DNA of 64,000 bases from Lutimaribacter pacificus (GCF_900142185.1 NZ_FQZZ01000008.1:62001-126000); one strand, 5' to 3'. Shown: positions 46,996 to 56,663, counted from the first letter of the stretch. Numbers and translations are program-made. The notes: a model not told the origin generated them from the letters alone.

Positions 46996-47052
46996 CGTTC
47001 GAAAGGATTGCCCGGGCCGCTGCGCGGCAGTTCCGGGCGGGTGTCAGACAGC
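46996..47052 (+). repeat. Intergenic modular repeat, copy R6 (C only)
   Basis: CGTTCGAAA joins directly to the C hairpin (GCCCGG, GCCGC-TGC-GCGGC, AGTT, CCGGGC). A and B are missing. Confidence 0.65.
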
Positions 47053-47062
47053 GCCCGGCCAC

Positions 47063-47605
47063 CTACAGCCCCGCGGGGAGCTTGGCGCGCATGGCCGCGC
47101 GTCGGTCGAACCGCTCGCCATCGGCGGTGAAGGTTCCGTCGCCGACGGCATGGAGCAGCCGCGTATCCCTCCGGTCGGGGTCGATATGGGCGGCGACGCC
47201 CCGAAGCAGCACCAGGTCGAGCCGTTCGACGATCTCCTCGACGCGGCATTCGATATTGGCGAGGCACTCGCCGATCAGCGGCGCCCCGACATGCTGCGCT
47301 GGCAAGGGGGTAAGGCCGAACCGGTCGAACTTGTCGGTATCGGCGCCCGAACACATCCCGACGCCGACGACCGTGTCGATCATGTCGGCGGTGGGAATGG
47401 CGAGCACGCATTCGCGGGTCTCGCTCAACCCATCCCAGGAATGGTTCCACGGCCCGGTGGTCAGCGCGAAGGTGGCGTCGAACCCACGAACCATCGTCCA
47501 GGTGATGGTCATGATGTTGGGTCGCGTCCCGTCATGGGTCGTGACCAGGACAACCGGCCCGGGTTCGATCAGGGTGAAGGCGTGGGACAGCGGCAGCGGG
47601 TCCAT
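47063..47605 (-). CDS. Flavin reductase family protein (FMN-binding split barrel)
   Basis: 180-aa flavoprotein of the DIM6/NTAB type. PGPVVLVTTHDGTRPNIMTITW matches the FMN-binding N terminus; WNHSWDGLSETRECVLAIP and GADTDKFDRFGLTP follow the family pattern. It may be an NAD(P)H:flavin oxidoreductase or a plain FMN-binding protein. ATG at 47605 follows AAAGGAC; a further ATG at 47626 is possible. Physiological role unknown. Confidence 0.85.
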   Translation of the reverse strand: MDPLPLSHAFTLIEPGPVVLVTTHDGTRPNIMTITWTMVRGFDATFALTTGPWNHSWDGLSETRECVLAIPTADMIDTVVGVGMCSGADTDKFDRFGLTPLPAQHVGAPLIGECLANIECRVEEIVERLDLVLLRGVAAHIDPDRRDTRLLHAVGDGTFTADGERFDRRAAMRAKLPAGL

Positions 47606-47698
47606 CGGTAGTGTCCTTTCGGTCATGGGCGCGCAGGCCCCTTGATGAAATCGCACGCCCCCTGACAGCTTCGGCGGGCAAAAGCGCCCTGCGCCGGC

Positions 47699-48124
47699 TT
47701 ACCCCCGCATGTGCCTTGCCCGGCTGCCGCGTTCGATGGCGGCGGCGTGCAGGCGGTCGATATTCAGCTCATAGCGGATCTCTTCCAGAAGGCGCAGTTC
47801 GGCCTCTTCGATCGTGCCGTCGGCGGCGGCCACGTCGCAGGCCAGCGCGTAGGCGGTTTCGAACAGGTGCTCGGGCAGGTTGTCGCGCACCAGCCCGAAA
47901 AGCGCATCCAGCCCGTCCTCGACCGCAAACAGGTCGAACACCACCTGCGCCATCACGTTCATGCGGTCGATGTCGTATTCGGCGAAGATCGGCAGGTTGT
48001 TCACCGCCGACTGGATCTTGACCAGCTCCGAGGTGCGCATGTTTTCATCCGAGGCCGAAACCGCGATCATCACCGCCACGAGGCAGTCCTGCGGAGAGAG
48101 CGGATGGGGGATCTGGTCGGTCAT
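47699..48124 (-). CDS. TerB-like helical protein
   Basis: 141-aa, all-helical and acidic. The N-terminal half SPQDCLVAVMIAVSASDENM with SELVKIQSAVNNLPIF and the second DVAAADGTIEEAELRLLEEI repeat the D-x-x acid-rich helix motif of the TerB/tellurite-resistance family. The function of stand-alone TerB proteins is unclear. Start 48124 has AAGGAA before it; a more upstream ATG at 48142 is possible. It diverges from lysK with a 120-bp gap. Confidence 0.8.
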   Translation of the reverse strand: MTDQIPHPLSPQDCLVAVMIAVSASDENMRTSELVKIQSAVNNLPIFAEYDIDRMNVMAQVVFDLFAVEDGLDALFGLVRDNLPEHLFETAYALACDVAAADGTIEEAELRLLEEIRYELNIDRLHAAAIERGSRARHMRG

Positions 48125-48244
48125 CGGGGTTTCCTTGGACATGAGGCATGTTGCAGCGCAGAATATTGACTGTGACGGGCCGCTTCAATAGGAAGCGGCG
48201 GTCTGCCGCGCATTGGGCGCGGGACGGACGGATGGAGCCATAAA

Positions 48245-49822
48245 ATGACCGACCTGCGCGACGCAGCCCTGAATTCCAAAGCCTGGCCTTTCGAAGAAGC
48301 GCGCAAGCTGGTCAAACGTTATGAAAAGGCGCCGCCCGAAAAGGGCCATGTGCTGTTCGAAACCGGCTATGGCCCGTCGGGCCTGCCGCATATCGGCACC
48401 TTCGGCGAGGTGTTGCGCACCACGATGATCCGCCGCGCGTTCGAGGTGATCTCGGACATCCCGACGCGGCTGATCTGTTTCTCGGACGACCTGGACGGGA
48501 TGCGCAAGGTGCCCGACAACGTGCCCAACCCCGAGATGCTGCGCGAGCATCTGCAGCGCCCGCTGACCTCGGTCCCCGATCCGTTCGGGGAATACGACAG
48601 CTTCGGCGACCACAACAACGCGATGCTGCGGCGGTTCCTGGATACGTTCGGCTTCGAATACGAGTTCTATTCGGCGACCGAGTTCTACAATACCGGCCAG
48701 TTCGACGAGGTGCTGCTGCGCGCCGCGGAACGCTATGACGATATCATGGCGGTGATGCTGAAATCGCTGCGCGAAGAGCGTCAGCAGACCTATTCGATCT
48801 TCCTGCCGATCCACCCGGAAACCGGCCGCGTGCTTTATGTGCCGATGAAGCATGTGGATGCACAGGCGGGCACGATCACCTTCGACGACGATACCGGCCG
48901 GGAATGGACGCTGCCGGTGACGGGCGGCCAGGTGAAGCTGCAATGGAAACCCGATTTCGGCGCCCGCTGGGCCGCGCTGGACGTGGATTTCGAGATGTAT
49001 GGCAAGGATCACAGCACCAACACGCCGATCTATGACCGCATCTGCGAGATCCTCGGCGGCAAGAAGCCCGAGCATTTCACCTACGAGCTGTTCCTGGACG
49101 AGAACGGCGAGAAGATCTCGAAATCCAAGGGCAACGGGCTGACGATCGACGAATGGCTGAGCTATGCCTCGACCGAAAGCCTGTCCTATTTCATGTACCA
49201 GAAGCCCAAGACGGCGAAACGGATGCATTTCGACGTGATCCCGCGGGCGGTGGACGAGTATCACCAGCAATTGCGCGCCTTCCCCGATCAGGACGCGGCG
49301 CAGCAACTGGCCAACCCGGTCTGGCATATCCATAACGGCAACCCGCCGGAAAGCCGGATGGTGGTGCCGTTCTCGATGCTGCTGAACCTGGCCTCGGTGT
49401 CCTCGGCCGAGGACAAGGACCGGATGTGGGGGTTCATCCGCCGCTATGCGCCCGAGGCGAGCCCCGAAACCCATCCCGACCTTGACCAGGCGGCGGGGTT
49501 CGCGGTGCGCTATTACAACGATTTCGTGAAACCGGCCAGGACCTATCGCGCGCCCACCGACCTGGAGCGCGAGGCGCTGGAGGATCTGCGCGACCGGCTG
49601 AAAGGCTGGGAGGGCGGGCTGGACGCGGAAGAGCTGCAAAGCCTGGTCTTTGCCGTGGGCCGCGACAGGTTCGACCCGCTGCGCGACTGGTTCAAGGCGC
49701 TGTACGAGGTGCTGCTGGGCGCCAGCCAGGGCCCGCGCTTCGGCGGGTTCATCGCGCTTTACGGGGTGGACGAGACCATCGCGCTGATCGACGCGGCACT
49801 GGCGGGCGAGCTGGCCGCCTGA
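48245..49822 (+). CDS. lysK: Lysyl-tRNA synthetase, class I
   Basis: 525-aa class I LysRS, the archaeal-type enzyme that alphaproteobacteria use instead of the class II LysRS. The HIGH-type motif is PHIGTFGE (49-56) and the KMSKS-type motif KISKSKGNG near residue 290. The C-terminal helical anticodon-binding region is full length. It charges tRNA-Lys. Taxonomically informative. No strong ribosome site immediately before the ATG. Confidence 0.96.
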   Translation: MTDLRDAALNSKAWPFEEARKLVKRYEKAPPEKGHVLFETGYGPSGLPHIGTFGEVLRTTMIRRAFEVISDIPTRLICFSDDLDGMRKVPDNVPNPEMLREHLQRPLTSVPDPFGEYDSFGDHNNAMLRRFLDTFGFEYEFYSATEFYNTGQFDEVLLRAAERYDDIMAVMLKSLREERQQTYSIFLPIHPETGRVLYVPMKHVDAQAGTITFDDDTGREWTLPVTGGQVKLQWKPDFGARWAALDVDFEMYGKDHSTNTPIYDRICEILGGKKPEHFTYELFLDENGEKISKSKGNGLTIDEWLSYASTESLSYFMYQKPKTAKRMHFDVIPRAVDEYHQQLRAFPDQDAAQQLANPVWHIHNGNPPESRMVVPFSMLLNLASVSSAEDKDRMWGFIRRYAPEASPETHPDLDQAAGFAVRYYNDFVKPARTYRAPTDLEREALEDLRDRLKGWEGGLDAEELQSLVFAVGRDRFDPLRDWFKALYEVLLGASQGPRFGGFIALYGVDETIALIDAALAGELAA

Positions 49823-50023
49823 GCCTTTCGGCCGGGCGGTGCCCTATGTTGCGAGCACCTGTTGAAACCACCGGGACAGGGTTGGTTTCCGCCATCATTG
49901 CACCAACGTCGCCTTGGGGGAGCGTTCAACAAAAGCCCATTCTTCTGAGAAAACCTGTATGTTGGCGCTGTTCCAGCACGAGTGATCCCGTTACGACAAT
50001 CGGACTCCGAAAGGACACGCAGC

Positions 50024-50440
50024 ATGATTGCCTACGTTACCGTCGGTGCTGATGACATCGCACGCGCGAAACGGTTTTACTCTGCATTCCTGCCCGCCCT
50101 CGATTACGAATTGAAGGAGGGGCCTGAAGGTCTGAGTTACGCGCTGCCCGTAAAACCGGGCCAGTCTCCTGTTCTGCCGGATTTCTACGTCAAACCAACC
50201 TTCGATGGACGCCCGGCCTCGGCCGGGAACGGCACCATGATCGCATTCGAGGCGCGCAGTCAAAAGCAGGTTCGTGAGCTTCACTCAGCCGCGCTTGCGG
50301 CGGGCGGATCGGACGAGGGCCAACCGGGTTTTCGTGACTCGTATGGACCGCACTTTTACGTCGGCTACCTGCGCGATCCTCAAGGCAACAAGATCGCACT
50401 GTTTTCCAACGATCCGAGCGAACCCGGACGCGACGGATGA
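50024..50440 (+). CDS. VOC/glyoxalase-family protein
   Basis: 138-aa vicinal-oxygen-chelate fold protein: MIAYVTVGADDIARAKRFYSAF (in parts), GTMIAFEA and GPHFYVGYLRDPQGNKIAL show the paired beta-alpha-beta-beta-beta modules. Metal ligands are not obvious (no clear N-terminal His), so it may be a non-catalytic or divergent member. AAAGGAC precedes the ATG at good spacing. Function unknown. Confidence 0.85.
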   Translation: MIAYVTVGADDIARAKRFYSAFLPALDYELKEGPEGLSYALPVKPGQSPVLPDFYVKPTFDGRPASAGNGTMIAFEARSQKQVRELHSAALAAGGSDEGQPGFRDSYGPHFYVGYLRDPQGNKIALFSNDPSEPGRDG

Positions 50441-50799
50441 CATAGGTGACACGGGCGGCAAATGCCATTCGCCGCATTGCAGAGGATCGGTAAAACGGCG
50501 CTGCAAGCCTGCATCGCACAAAATCGGCCAGCCGTCCCCTTTCGCGTGACAAAGCCGCCGTTGGGGCGGTTTGCGACAAAGGACATCGCACGGCCGTGAT
50601 CGGGCGATCCGACATTTGTGACTGGCAGTTTATCGTGCCGCCACTTCCTTCCTCGGACCGTGGCACTGGCGGCTGCCAATCGCCCGGCCGGGGGGCACCG
50701 TCACGGTGGTCTCAGCCTGCGTTAACCGACCATTGGTATTCCCTTTCGCCGATCACGCGGCCCAGGCGGTGCGCCGCGCTTACGTGGAAGGGGAACCGA
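50441..50799. other. 359-bp intergenic region
   Basis: Mostly repeat R7. The last 100 bp before the beta-helix gene should hold its promoter; none is obvious. Confidence 0.5.
50520..50699 (+). repeat. Intergenic modular repeat, copy R7 (inverted E, then A-B)
   Basis: E (50520-50561) is the reverse complement of E in R3, about 34 of 41 bases by eye. The A part GGACATCGCACGGCCG follows, then B (50597-50690, 94 bp) with ends TGATCGGGCGAT and ATCGCCCGGCCG. The C hairpin is missing. Confidence 0.75.
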
Positions 50800-53085
50800 A
50801 TGAACAAGGCGATTACCGACGGGCTGGTCTTCATGCCGCCGGCCTTTGCGGAGGGGTTGCAGCACTGGTCGCGCGGCGACGGCACGCCGGGCTCGGACAG
50901 CTATGACGGGGCGGCGGACGCGGCGCTGGTGCCGGCGGATGCGGATTTCGGCGGCTGCCTTGAACTGCTCAAGACCCAGACCGTGCAAAAGCTGCGCTTT
51001 ACCGGACAGACGCCCATTCTGCCGGGCTGCTACCTGCGCATCCGCGCGCGCGTCAAGGCGGTCAGCGGCAACCTGCCCTCGGTCCGCATCGCGGGCTGGG
51101 CGGGCACGGCGGGCGAGGCGCATCTGTCCGGCGTGACCGAAATCGGGCCGCAGGTGACGCTGCAGAGCTATGGCAAGGTGGCCGAGATCAGCGCCATCGT
51201 CGGCACGGGGCTGCGCGACGGGGTGGACATGGCCTGGGGCCGCGCGGCGATCTATGGCCATTTCGGGCTGGACCTGACCGGCCCGGTGGGCGGCGTGGTG
51301 CGGATCGACGATATCGAGATCGAGGATGTCACCGGCGTCTTCCTGCGCGACATGCTGGGCTGGGTCGATGTGCGCGATTTCGGGGCCGTGGGCGATGGCG
51401 TCACCGATGACAGCGCCGCCTTCGAGGCCGCGGATGCCGCCGCGGGCGGGTTGTCGGTGAAAGTGCCCGCGGGCACCTATCTGCTGGCCGACAGCGTGAC
51501 CTTCGAAAACCGGGTCACCTTCGAGGGCCGGGTGGTGATGCCCGACGACAAGATCCTGTCGCTGACCCGTAATTTCGACCTGCCCGCCTATATCGACGCG
51601 TTCGGGGACGAGGTGCTGGCGTTCAGAAAGGCGTTTCAGGCGCTGCTGAACAATTCCGACCACGAAAGCCTGGACATGGGCGGGCGGCGGATCAGCGTGC
51701 ACGGGCCGATCGACATGCAGGCGGCGGTGGCGAACCGCAGCGAATACGCCCAGCGCCGCCATATCCGCAACGGCCAGTTCTATGTCGAGCCGTCGCCGGA
51801 CTGGGACACGCAGGTGATGACGAGCCAGGCCAGCTATTCGCCCGCCAACCCGCTGGAGCTGACCAACGTGGTCAACGTGGCCAACATCCCCGTGGGCGCG
51901 CTGGTCGAGGGCGGCGGCGTCGGGCGCGAGGTTTATGTGCGCGAAAAGAACATCGCCCAACAGCGCATCACCCTGTCGATGCCGCTTTACGATGCGGCGG
52001 GCACGCAGGCTTTTACCTTCCGCCGGTTCAAATACGTTCTGGATTTCAGCGGGTTCGAGAAACTGTCGAAATTCTCGATGTCGGATATCGAGTTCCAGTG
52101 CCGGGGCCGGGCCAGCGGCATCCTGCTGGCGCCCGCCGGGCTGATCTTTCAGGTGCGGGACTGTTTCTTTACCTCGCCGCTGGACCGCGCGATCACCAGC
52201 CCCGGGCTGGGATGCCAGGGGATGCTGGTGGACCGCTGCCAGTTCCTGTCGAACGAGACCGGGATGCGGGCGCAGGACCGCGTGTCGGTCGCGCTGAACG
52301 CCAATGCCAACGACGTCAAGCTGCGCGACAACCGCATCACCCAGTTCCGGCATTTCGCGGTGCTGGGCGGCACCAGCAGCATCATCCTCGGCAACCACTG
52401 GTTCCAGGGCGACGACGAGCCCGAGGGCGTGCGCACCGCCGGGCTGGTGCTGACCTCCACCCATAACCGCGCCACGATCACCGGGAACTATATCGACAAC
52501 TGTTCGATCGAATGGTCGAACGAGCATGACCCCGACCCGGGCTTTGCCAGTGAATTCTCGTTCTCGGGGCTGAATGTCTCGGACAACATATTCCAGGCCA
52601 TCGGGGTGGCGCCGTGGTTCCGGTTCTTCGTGGTCAAGCCGCATGGCGCGGGGCATTTCATCAGCGGGCTGAACATCTCGGGCAACGTCTTTCGCGCGAT
52701 CCGGGGCGATATCGACCGGGTCGAGCATGTGGACACCTCCTTTGCCGATCTGGACTATACGCGGATGCGCAACATCACGGTGGCTGGCAACATGTTCAAC
52801 TCGGTCGTGCAGGGGATCGTGAACCCGGCGGTCATCCTGCACGAACAGAACACGCTGGCCGAAACCTGGGCGGTGGATTGCGCGGGGCCCCTGCCCTTTG
52901 GCGGCCATGCGCAGACTGTCGAGGCGCTGGTGCCGCGTTCGAAAATAAAGAACGCCGCGAATGTCAGTCGCCACGAACTGCCTTACGTGAGCACCGAACA
53001 GGGCCCGGCGCGCGACCGGGTGACGCTGAGCTTTCCGCAGGCGGTGAGCGGGGTCTATGGCGTGAGCGTGCGGATGGACAACTGA
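50800..53085 (+). CDS. Right-handed beta-helix protein (pectate-lyase-3 / GH28-related)
   Basis: 761-aa protein with a long parallel beta-helix. The segment DVRDFGAVGDGVTDDSAAF at about residues 190-210 is the hallmark of the Pectate_lyase_3 family; parallel-helix rungs with repeated N and G follow (NVSDNIFQAIG, NISGNVFRAIRG, TVAGNMFNSVVQG). An N-terminal beta-sandwich-like domain (about 1-185) precedes it. There is no signal peptide, so export, if any, uses another route. AAGGGGA lies upstream of the ATG. It may be a carbohydrate-active or surface tailspike-like protein; no catalytic residues can be assigned. Confidence 0.8.
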   Translation: MNKAITDGLVFMPPAFAEGLQHWSRGDGTPGSDSYDGAADAALVPADADFGGCLELLKTQTVQKLRFTGQTPILPGCYLRIRARVKAVSGNLPSVRIAGWAGTAGEAHLSGVTEIGPQVTLQSYGKVAEISAIVGTGLRDGVDMAWGRAAIYGHFGLDLTGPVGGVVRIDDIEIEDVTGVFLRDMLGWVDVRDFGAVGDGVTDDSAAFEAADAAAGGLSVKVPAGTYLLADSVTFENRVTFEGRVVMPDDKILSLTRNFDLPAYIDAFGDEVLAFRKAFQALLNNSDHESLDMGGRRISVHGPIDMQAAVANRSEYAQRRHIRNGQFYVEPSPDWDTQVMTSQASYSPANPLELTNVVNVANIPVGALVEGGGVGREVYVREKNIAQQRITLSMPLYDAAGTQAFTFRRFKYVLDFSGFEKLSKFSMSDIEFQCRGRASGILLAPAGLIFQVRDCFFTSPLDRAITSPGLGCQGMLVDRCQFLSNETGMRAQDRVSVALNANANDVKLRDNRITQFRHFAVLGGTSSIILGNHWFQGDDEPEGVRTAGLVLTSTHNRATITGNYIDNCSIEWSNEHDPDPGFASEFSFSGLNVSDNIFQAIGVAPWFRFFVVKPHGAGHFISGLNISGNVFRAIRGDIDRVEHVDTSFADLDYTRMRNITVAGNMFNSVVQGIVNPAVILHEQNTLAETWAVDCAGPLPFGGHAQTVEALVPRSKIKNAANVSRHELPYVSTEQGPARDRVTLSFPQAVSGVYGVSVRMDN

Positions 53086-53159
53086 CGGGGGGCGCGCCGG
53101 GGTGTTGCGGCGACCCGTTGAAACCGCAACCCTGAGTCGGCATTTCCGGTGGAGCGTAA

Positions 53160-53265
53160 CAGAAGGGCATCGCGCGGCCGCGGTCGGGCGATGCCCGGGC
53201 CGCTGCGCGGCCGGTCCGGGCGGGGTGCGTCGCTCAACTGGCAGCTTCGTCCGCCGACCCGGCAT
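53160..53265 (+). repeat. Intergenic modular repeat, copy R8 (A-C-D)
   Basis: Compact form: GGGCATCGC and GCGATGCCC around a GCGGCCGCGGTCGG loop, then the C hairpin (GCCCGG, GCCGC-TGC-GCGGC, CGGT, CCGGGC) and the start of D (CTGGCAGCTTCGTCCGCC) as in R1. Confidence 0.75.
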
Positions 53266-53292
53266 TCGGGATGACAGCCCCCGCACCGGGGC

Positions 53293-53928
53293 TCAGAACT
53301 CAAGCCAGACTGCCGCCTTCAGGCCGGTTTCGCGGTCGTCGCGCAAGCTCTGGCTGAGGCCAAGCTCCAGGCGCATCCGGTCCGACAGGGTGAAGGTCAT
53401 CGAAGGGACCAGCCGCAGGAACGGTTCGTCGCCATATTGCAGCCCGCCCTGCAATTGCAGCAGCAGCTTGCGGTGTTCGTTGACGGACAGGCCCAGCGTC
53501 AGGTCGGCCTTGCCGTCGACGGCCAGCGTATCGACATGGATCTCGGCCACGGTATCGAGCGCGATCCACCCCGCGCGGCCGGCCCAGTCGAACCCCTTGC
53601 CGTAGCTCAGCCCGGGGCGCAGCACGTCATGGCCGGCGATCCGGCCCGCGCCAATCTCGACCGCGAAGCGGTGCCCCCAGCCCGGCGACCAGAGCGGCGC
53701 GCGCACGAACGCCACCGACTTGTCCTGCCCCGACACGCCGCGCCCGACATCGACCCCCAGCGTCAGCCTGTCGGTCATGCCCCATTCGCCGTAGATGCCG
53801 GAATAGGCGCCGCTGGGCAGCACGTAGCTGTAGCCGACGGCAAAGACGTTGCCCTTGCCGCGCGGCCACGCCCCGGCCAGAAGAGGCGGGGCGAGAGCCA
53901 GCCATAACATGATTGCCAGACGCAGCAT
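53293..53928 (-). CDS. Exported beta-barrel-like protein of unknown function
   Basis: 211-aa with a signal peptide (LRLAIMLWLALAPPLLAG). The mature part alternates short amphipathic strands (VFAVGYSYVLPSGAYSGIYGEWGM, RLTLGVDVGRG, LTLGLSVNEHRKLLLQLQGGL in parts) and ends in EF, like a small outer-membrane barrel. I do not recognise a family. It is convergent with the beta-helix gene and stands downstream of repeat R8. It may be an outer-membrane or periplasmic protein. Confidence 0.7.
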   Translation of the reverse strand: MLRLAIMLWLALAPPLLAGAWPRGKGNVFAVGYSYVLPSGAYSGIYGEWGMTDRLTLGVDVGRGVSGQDKSVAFVRAPLWSPGWGHRFAVEIGAGRIAGHDVLRPGLSYGKGFDWAGRAGWIALDTVAEIHVDTLAVDGKADLTLGLSVNEHRKLLLQLQGGLQYGDEPFLRLVPSMTFTLSDRMRLELGLSQSLRDDRETGLKAAVWLEF

Positions 53929-54043
53929 CGCCCGCCTTCCCTTGCCGCGCGCCAGCGTGGTTCACGAAGGTAAACAGGCGGTTAACCATGCCGGGCAAAG
54001 GCACATCCGGCCGTGACGGCGGGTTTCATCGCAGCGGTGCCGG

Positions 54044-56014
54044 TCAGGCCCCGCCCAGCGCCAGCCAGCGCGCGGCAAGGATAACGATCACGTTCAGCAG
54101 GACCGAGACCCTGGCGATACGCTTGTATTTCCTGACCCGCCTGAGATCGCGCGGCATGGCTCCGCCGGCTGCGGCGCCAACGGCACCGGACCTTGCCCAG
54201 CCCCCCATGCGCAGCATGGTCCCGCGGTAGATCCCGAACACGGATTGCACCGCGGAGCCCCCGGGATTTTCCAGGATGCGCCTTGTCAGGACGGTGGCAT
54301 AATCGTCCAGGCGGGCCTTGTCGGTCCTTGATCGCAGTTTCGTCGCGGCCGTCAGCAGATCGACCCCGTCTTCGTCGCATGCCCCGGGCGTGCCCAGCAC
54401 TGACTGGTGATAGGCCCGTGCCGCCTGCCGCTTTACCGCCTTCTGGGTCTCGTTCCGGGTGGCCGATATCTGGCCGTCATGAACCGCGTAAGAGACCGCG
54501 GCGGTTGGGAAAAAGCAGCCTTTCACCTCGGTGCGCCGGCAATTGCGAAACAACCATTCGCAATCTATCCCGCCTTTCAGATCCTCGTCGAACGGGTCCG
54601 TCATCGCGGATTTGCGAAAGCTGAAGGCCGGAAACGGCATCGGCATCCCCAGCAGGGCGCGCGCTGTCAGAGAGGTCGGGGCGATCGCAAAGGGGGTCTG
54701 TTCGCGGATCGGTTCGTTCAGGTCGAAAATGCCGAACCCCGCCACCTGCAACGCGGGGTCCGCCGCGTATGCGCGCAGGGTCCAGTCGACGCGCTGCGGA
54801 ACCGGGATGTCGTCGACATCGGCGATCAGGACGATATCGGTATCCACCTGCGCCAGCGCCCGGTTCAGCGCCGCACCGCGCCCCAGGCGGTTCGTGCGGA
54901 TCAGGGTAAAGCCCTCGACCCCGTCGAACGCCTTTTGCGCCAGGTCGGCCGAACCGTCGTCGGAGCCGTCATCCAGAAAGACGATACGAAAGTTCGGGTT
55001 GGTCTGCCGTTTCCACGCAGCGGCATACTGGCCGATGAACCCGGCGCCATTGTAACAGGTGGTCAGCACCGTGGCCGCCGTATCGCCGGCCGTGTCGCGG
55101 GGCAGCGCCGCAAGGGAGCGCCGCACCGCAAGCCGGTGCCGCGCGATCGGGGTGGCCTGATAGGCGTAAAACGCCTTCTTGACGGGCGCGAGATTCGGAT
55201 TGACCTGCGCCAGATAGGCGTCGTTCTTCTTCATCCGCGCCATTTTCTCGGCGCGCTTGTCCCCGGACGCGGCAAAATCGTGCAGGAGAATGGCATCGGG
55301 ATCGTAGAGAAAGGCATCCGGCCCGTAAAAGGGATAAAGGCGCGCGGTCAGGTCCACCCCTTCATGGCCATAGAGCAGCGGATCGAACCATTCCAGTTTC
55401 AGCGCGTCGGTCCGCCAGAGCGTCATGCCCTCGATGTTCATCATGCTCTGGACCCGGAAATCCCCCAGGTCGTAATGCGGGGGCATGTTCAGGAAATCGC
55501 CCCTGCTGATCACCCGGCCGCGCACCGCGACCGCGTCATGCCCCTGCGCCGTGGCCAGCAGCGCGCGGATATTGTCCGGCCCGGTAAAGCCGTCATCGTC
55601 GACGAAGATCATATACTCCGATCCGCAGCCATGGATCGCCGCGTTCCGGCCCAGCGAGGCGCCCAGGTTGGCCCCGGTGACGATCCGGCGCGTGGCCGCC
55701 GGTATCTCGCACTGGTCGAACAGATCCTCCCCGGCGTTCGAGACCAGGCAGAAGGAAAACGCCTCGTCCCGCGACAAGGCGCCGATGGAGGCCAGCAGCA
55801 GGGCGGTATCGGCCGATCGCCGGTAGGCGACGATGCAGACGGTGACGCGGCGCGGGGCGTAATCCGGCGTGTCGGTGACCGAGAGGAAGGAAAACTCCAG
55901 CGCCTCGAGGCGTGCGATTTCCTGCCTGGCGGCCCCGGCATTCCCGTCAGCGAAAAACCGCTCTGCCGCCGCCTTGTGGGCCAGCGCCGCCCGGAGGTCC
56001 GATTCTGCTGTCAT
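54044..56014 (-). CDS. Two-domain glycosyltransferase family 2 protein
   Basis: 656-aa protein with two GT-A folds. First domain about residues 60-290: VTVCIVAYRRSADTALLLAS, NLGASLGRNAAIHG and a DDD motif (MIFVDDDGFTG). Second about 305-520: VLTTCYNGAGFIGQYAAAWK, FLDDGSDDGSADLA and ADVDDIPVPQRVD. A C-terminal hydrophobic segment (VLLNVIVILAARWLALGG) may anchor it in the inner membrane. It should transfer sugars to a surface polysaccharide or protein. Start at 56014 has AAAGGGA before it. No other glycan genes flank it, so the acceptor is unknown. Confidence 0.85.
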   Translation of the reverse strand: MTAESDLRAALAHKAAAERFFADGNAGAARQEIARLEALEFSFLSVTDTPDYAPRRVTVCIVAYRRSADTALLLASIGALSRDEAFSFCLVSNAGEDLFDQCEIPAATRRIVTGANLGASLGRNAAIHGCGSEYMIFVDDDGFTGPDNIRALLATAQGHDAVAVRGRVISRGDFLNMPPHYDLGDFRVQSMMNIEGMTLWRTDALKLEWFDPLLYGHEGVDLTARLYPFYGPDAFLYDPDAILLHDFAASGDKRAEKMARMKKNDAYLAQVNPNLAPVKKAFYAYQATPIARHRLAVRRSLAALPRDTAGDTAATVLTTCYNGAGFIGQYAAAWKRQTNPNFRIVFLDDGSDDGSADLAQKAFDGVEGFTLIRTNRLGRGAALNRALAQVDTDIVLIADVDDIPVPQRVDWTLRAYAADPALQVAGFGIFDLNEPIREQTPFAIAPTSLTARALLGMPMPFPAFSFRKSAMTDPFDEDLKGGIDCEWLFRNCRRTEVKGCFFPTAAVSYAVHDGQISATRNETQKAVKRQAARAYHQSVLGTPGACDEDGVDLLTAATKLRSRTDKARLDDYATVLTRRILENPGGSAVQSVFGIYRGTMLRMGGWARSGAVGAAAGGAMPRDLRRVRKYKRIARVSVLLNVIVILAARWLALGGA

Positions 56015-56277
56015 CGCTGTCCCTTTCCGGCGAAGGCCAGTGTCAAAAGGCGGTTTTGGCACGCGGGGCCTTTGTTCCGGGGATATCCGGCACTCCGGCG
56101 GCCCGCCGGTTGCCGGCAAGGTGTCCTTAACTCTGCCGGGGGGCAACCCCTTTTCCACGGCAGGTTGCGCGCGCCGCCCCCCCCGGCCGGAAAACCGCGC
56201 CGCGCATCTGCCGTTTGGAGCGGCCGCGGCTTCCGTGCTAGGCTTTGCCGGAAGTGATGCGCAAAGGAGGCAGCGCC

Positions 56278-56598
56278 ATGCCCACGATCTCGACCGCGAC
56301 GCCGTGCCAGACCGTTCTGACGACCTTCGAGATGACGCCCGGCACCTGCCAGGACCTGCTGGACGAGCTGACCGAAGCCTATGATCAGTTCATCTCGAAA
56401 CAGCCCGGTTTCATCGCGGCGGGGTTGCATGTGAACGACGCGCAGACCCGCATCGCCAATTACTCGCAATGGGAAAGGCGCGAGGATTTCCAGGCCATGC
56501 TGCGCAGCGACGAGATGCGCCGCCGCAACCGCCGCATCGCCGAATTGTGCACCCGGTTCGAGCCGGTGATGTACGAGGTCGCGGCAACCTTCGGCTGA
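56278..56598 (+). CDS. Antibiotic biosynthesis monooxygenase (ABM) domain protein
   Basis: 106-aa single dimeric ferredoxin-like fold of the ABM type: TVLTTFEMTPGTCQDLLDEL with FIAAGLHVNDAQTRIANYSQW is the family pattern. Members include cofactor-free monooxygenases and haem-degrading enzymes; activity cannot be deduced. AAGGAGG stands seven bases upstream. It lies 65 bp before the universal stress protein gene on the same strand. Confidence 0.82.
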   Translation: MPTISTATPCQTVLTTFEMTPGTCQDLLDELTEAYDQFISKQPGFIAAGLHVNDAQTRIANYSQWERREDFQAMLRSDEMRRRNRRIAELCTRFEPVMYEVAATFG

Positions 56599-56663
56599 CC
56601 TGCATCAAGGTGCGGCCCGGCAAAACCCGACACAGTGGAATCGACCTGAAGAGGAGAGACAGC

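Larger units (their letters stand above)
46689..47062. other. 374-bp intergenic region
   Basis: Holds two repeat copies in opposite orientation (R5 minus, R6 plus) separated by about 85 bp. No gene seen. Confidence 0.55.

Noticed and set aside
39308-53265. Interpreting the intergenic repeats as insertion sequences or prophage remnants
   Set aside because: No transposase, integrase or phage gene is present in or near them, and the copies are only 50-230 bp.
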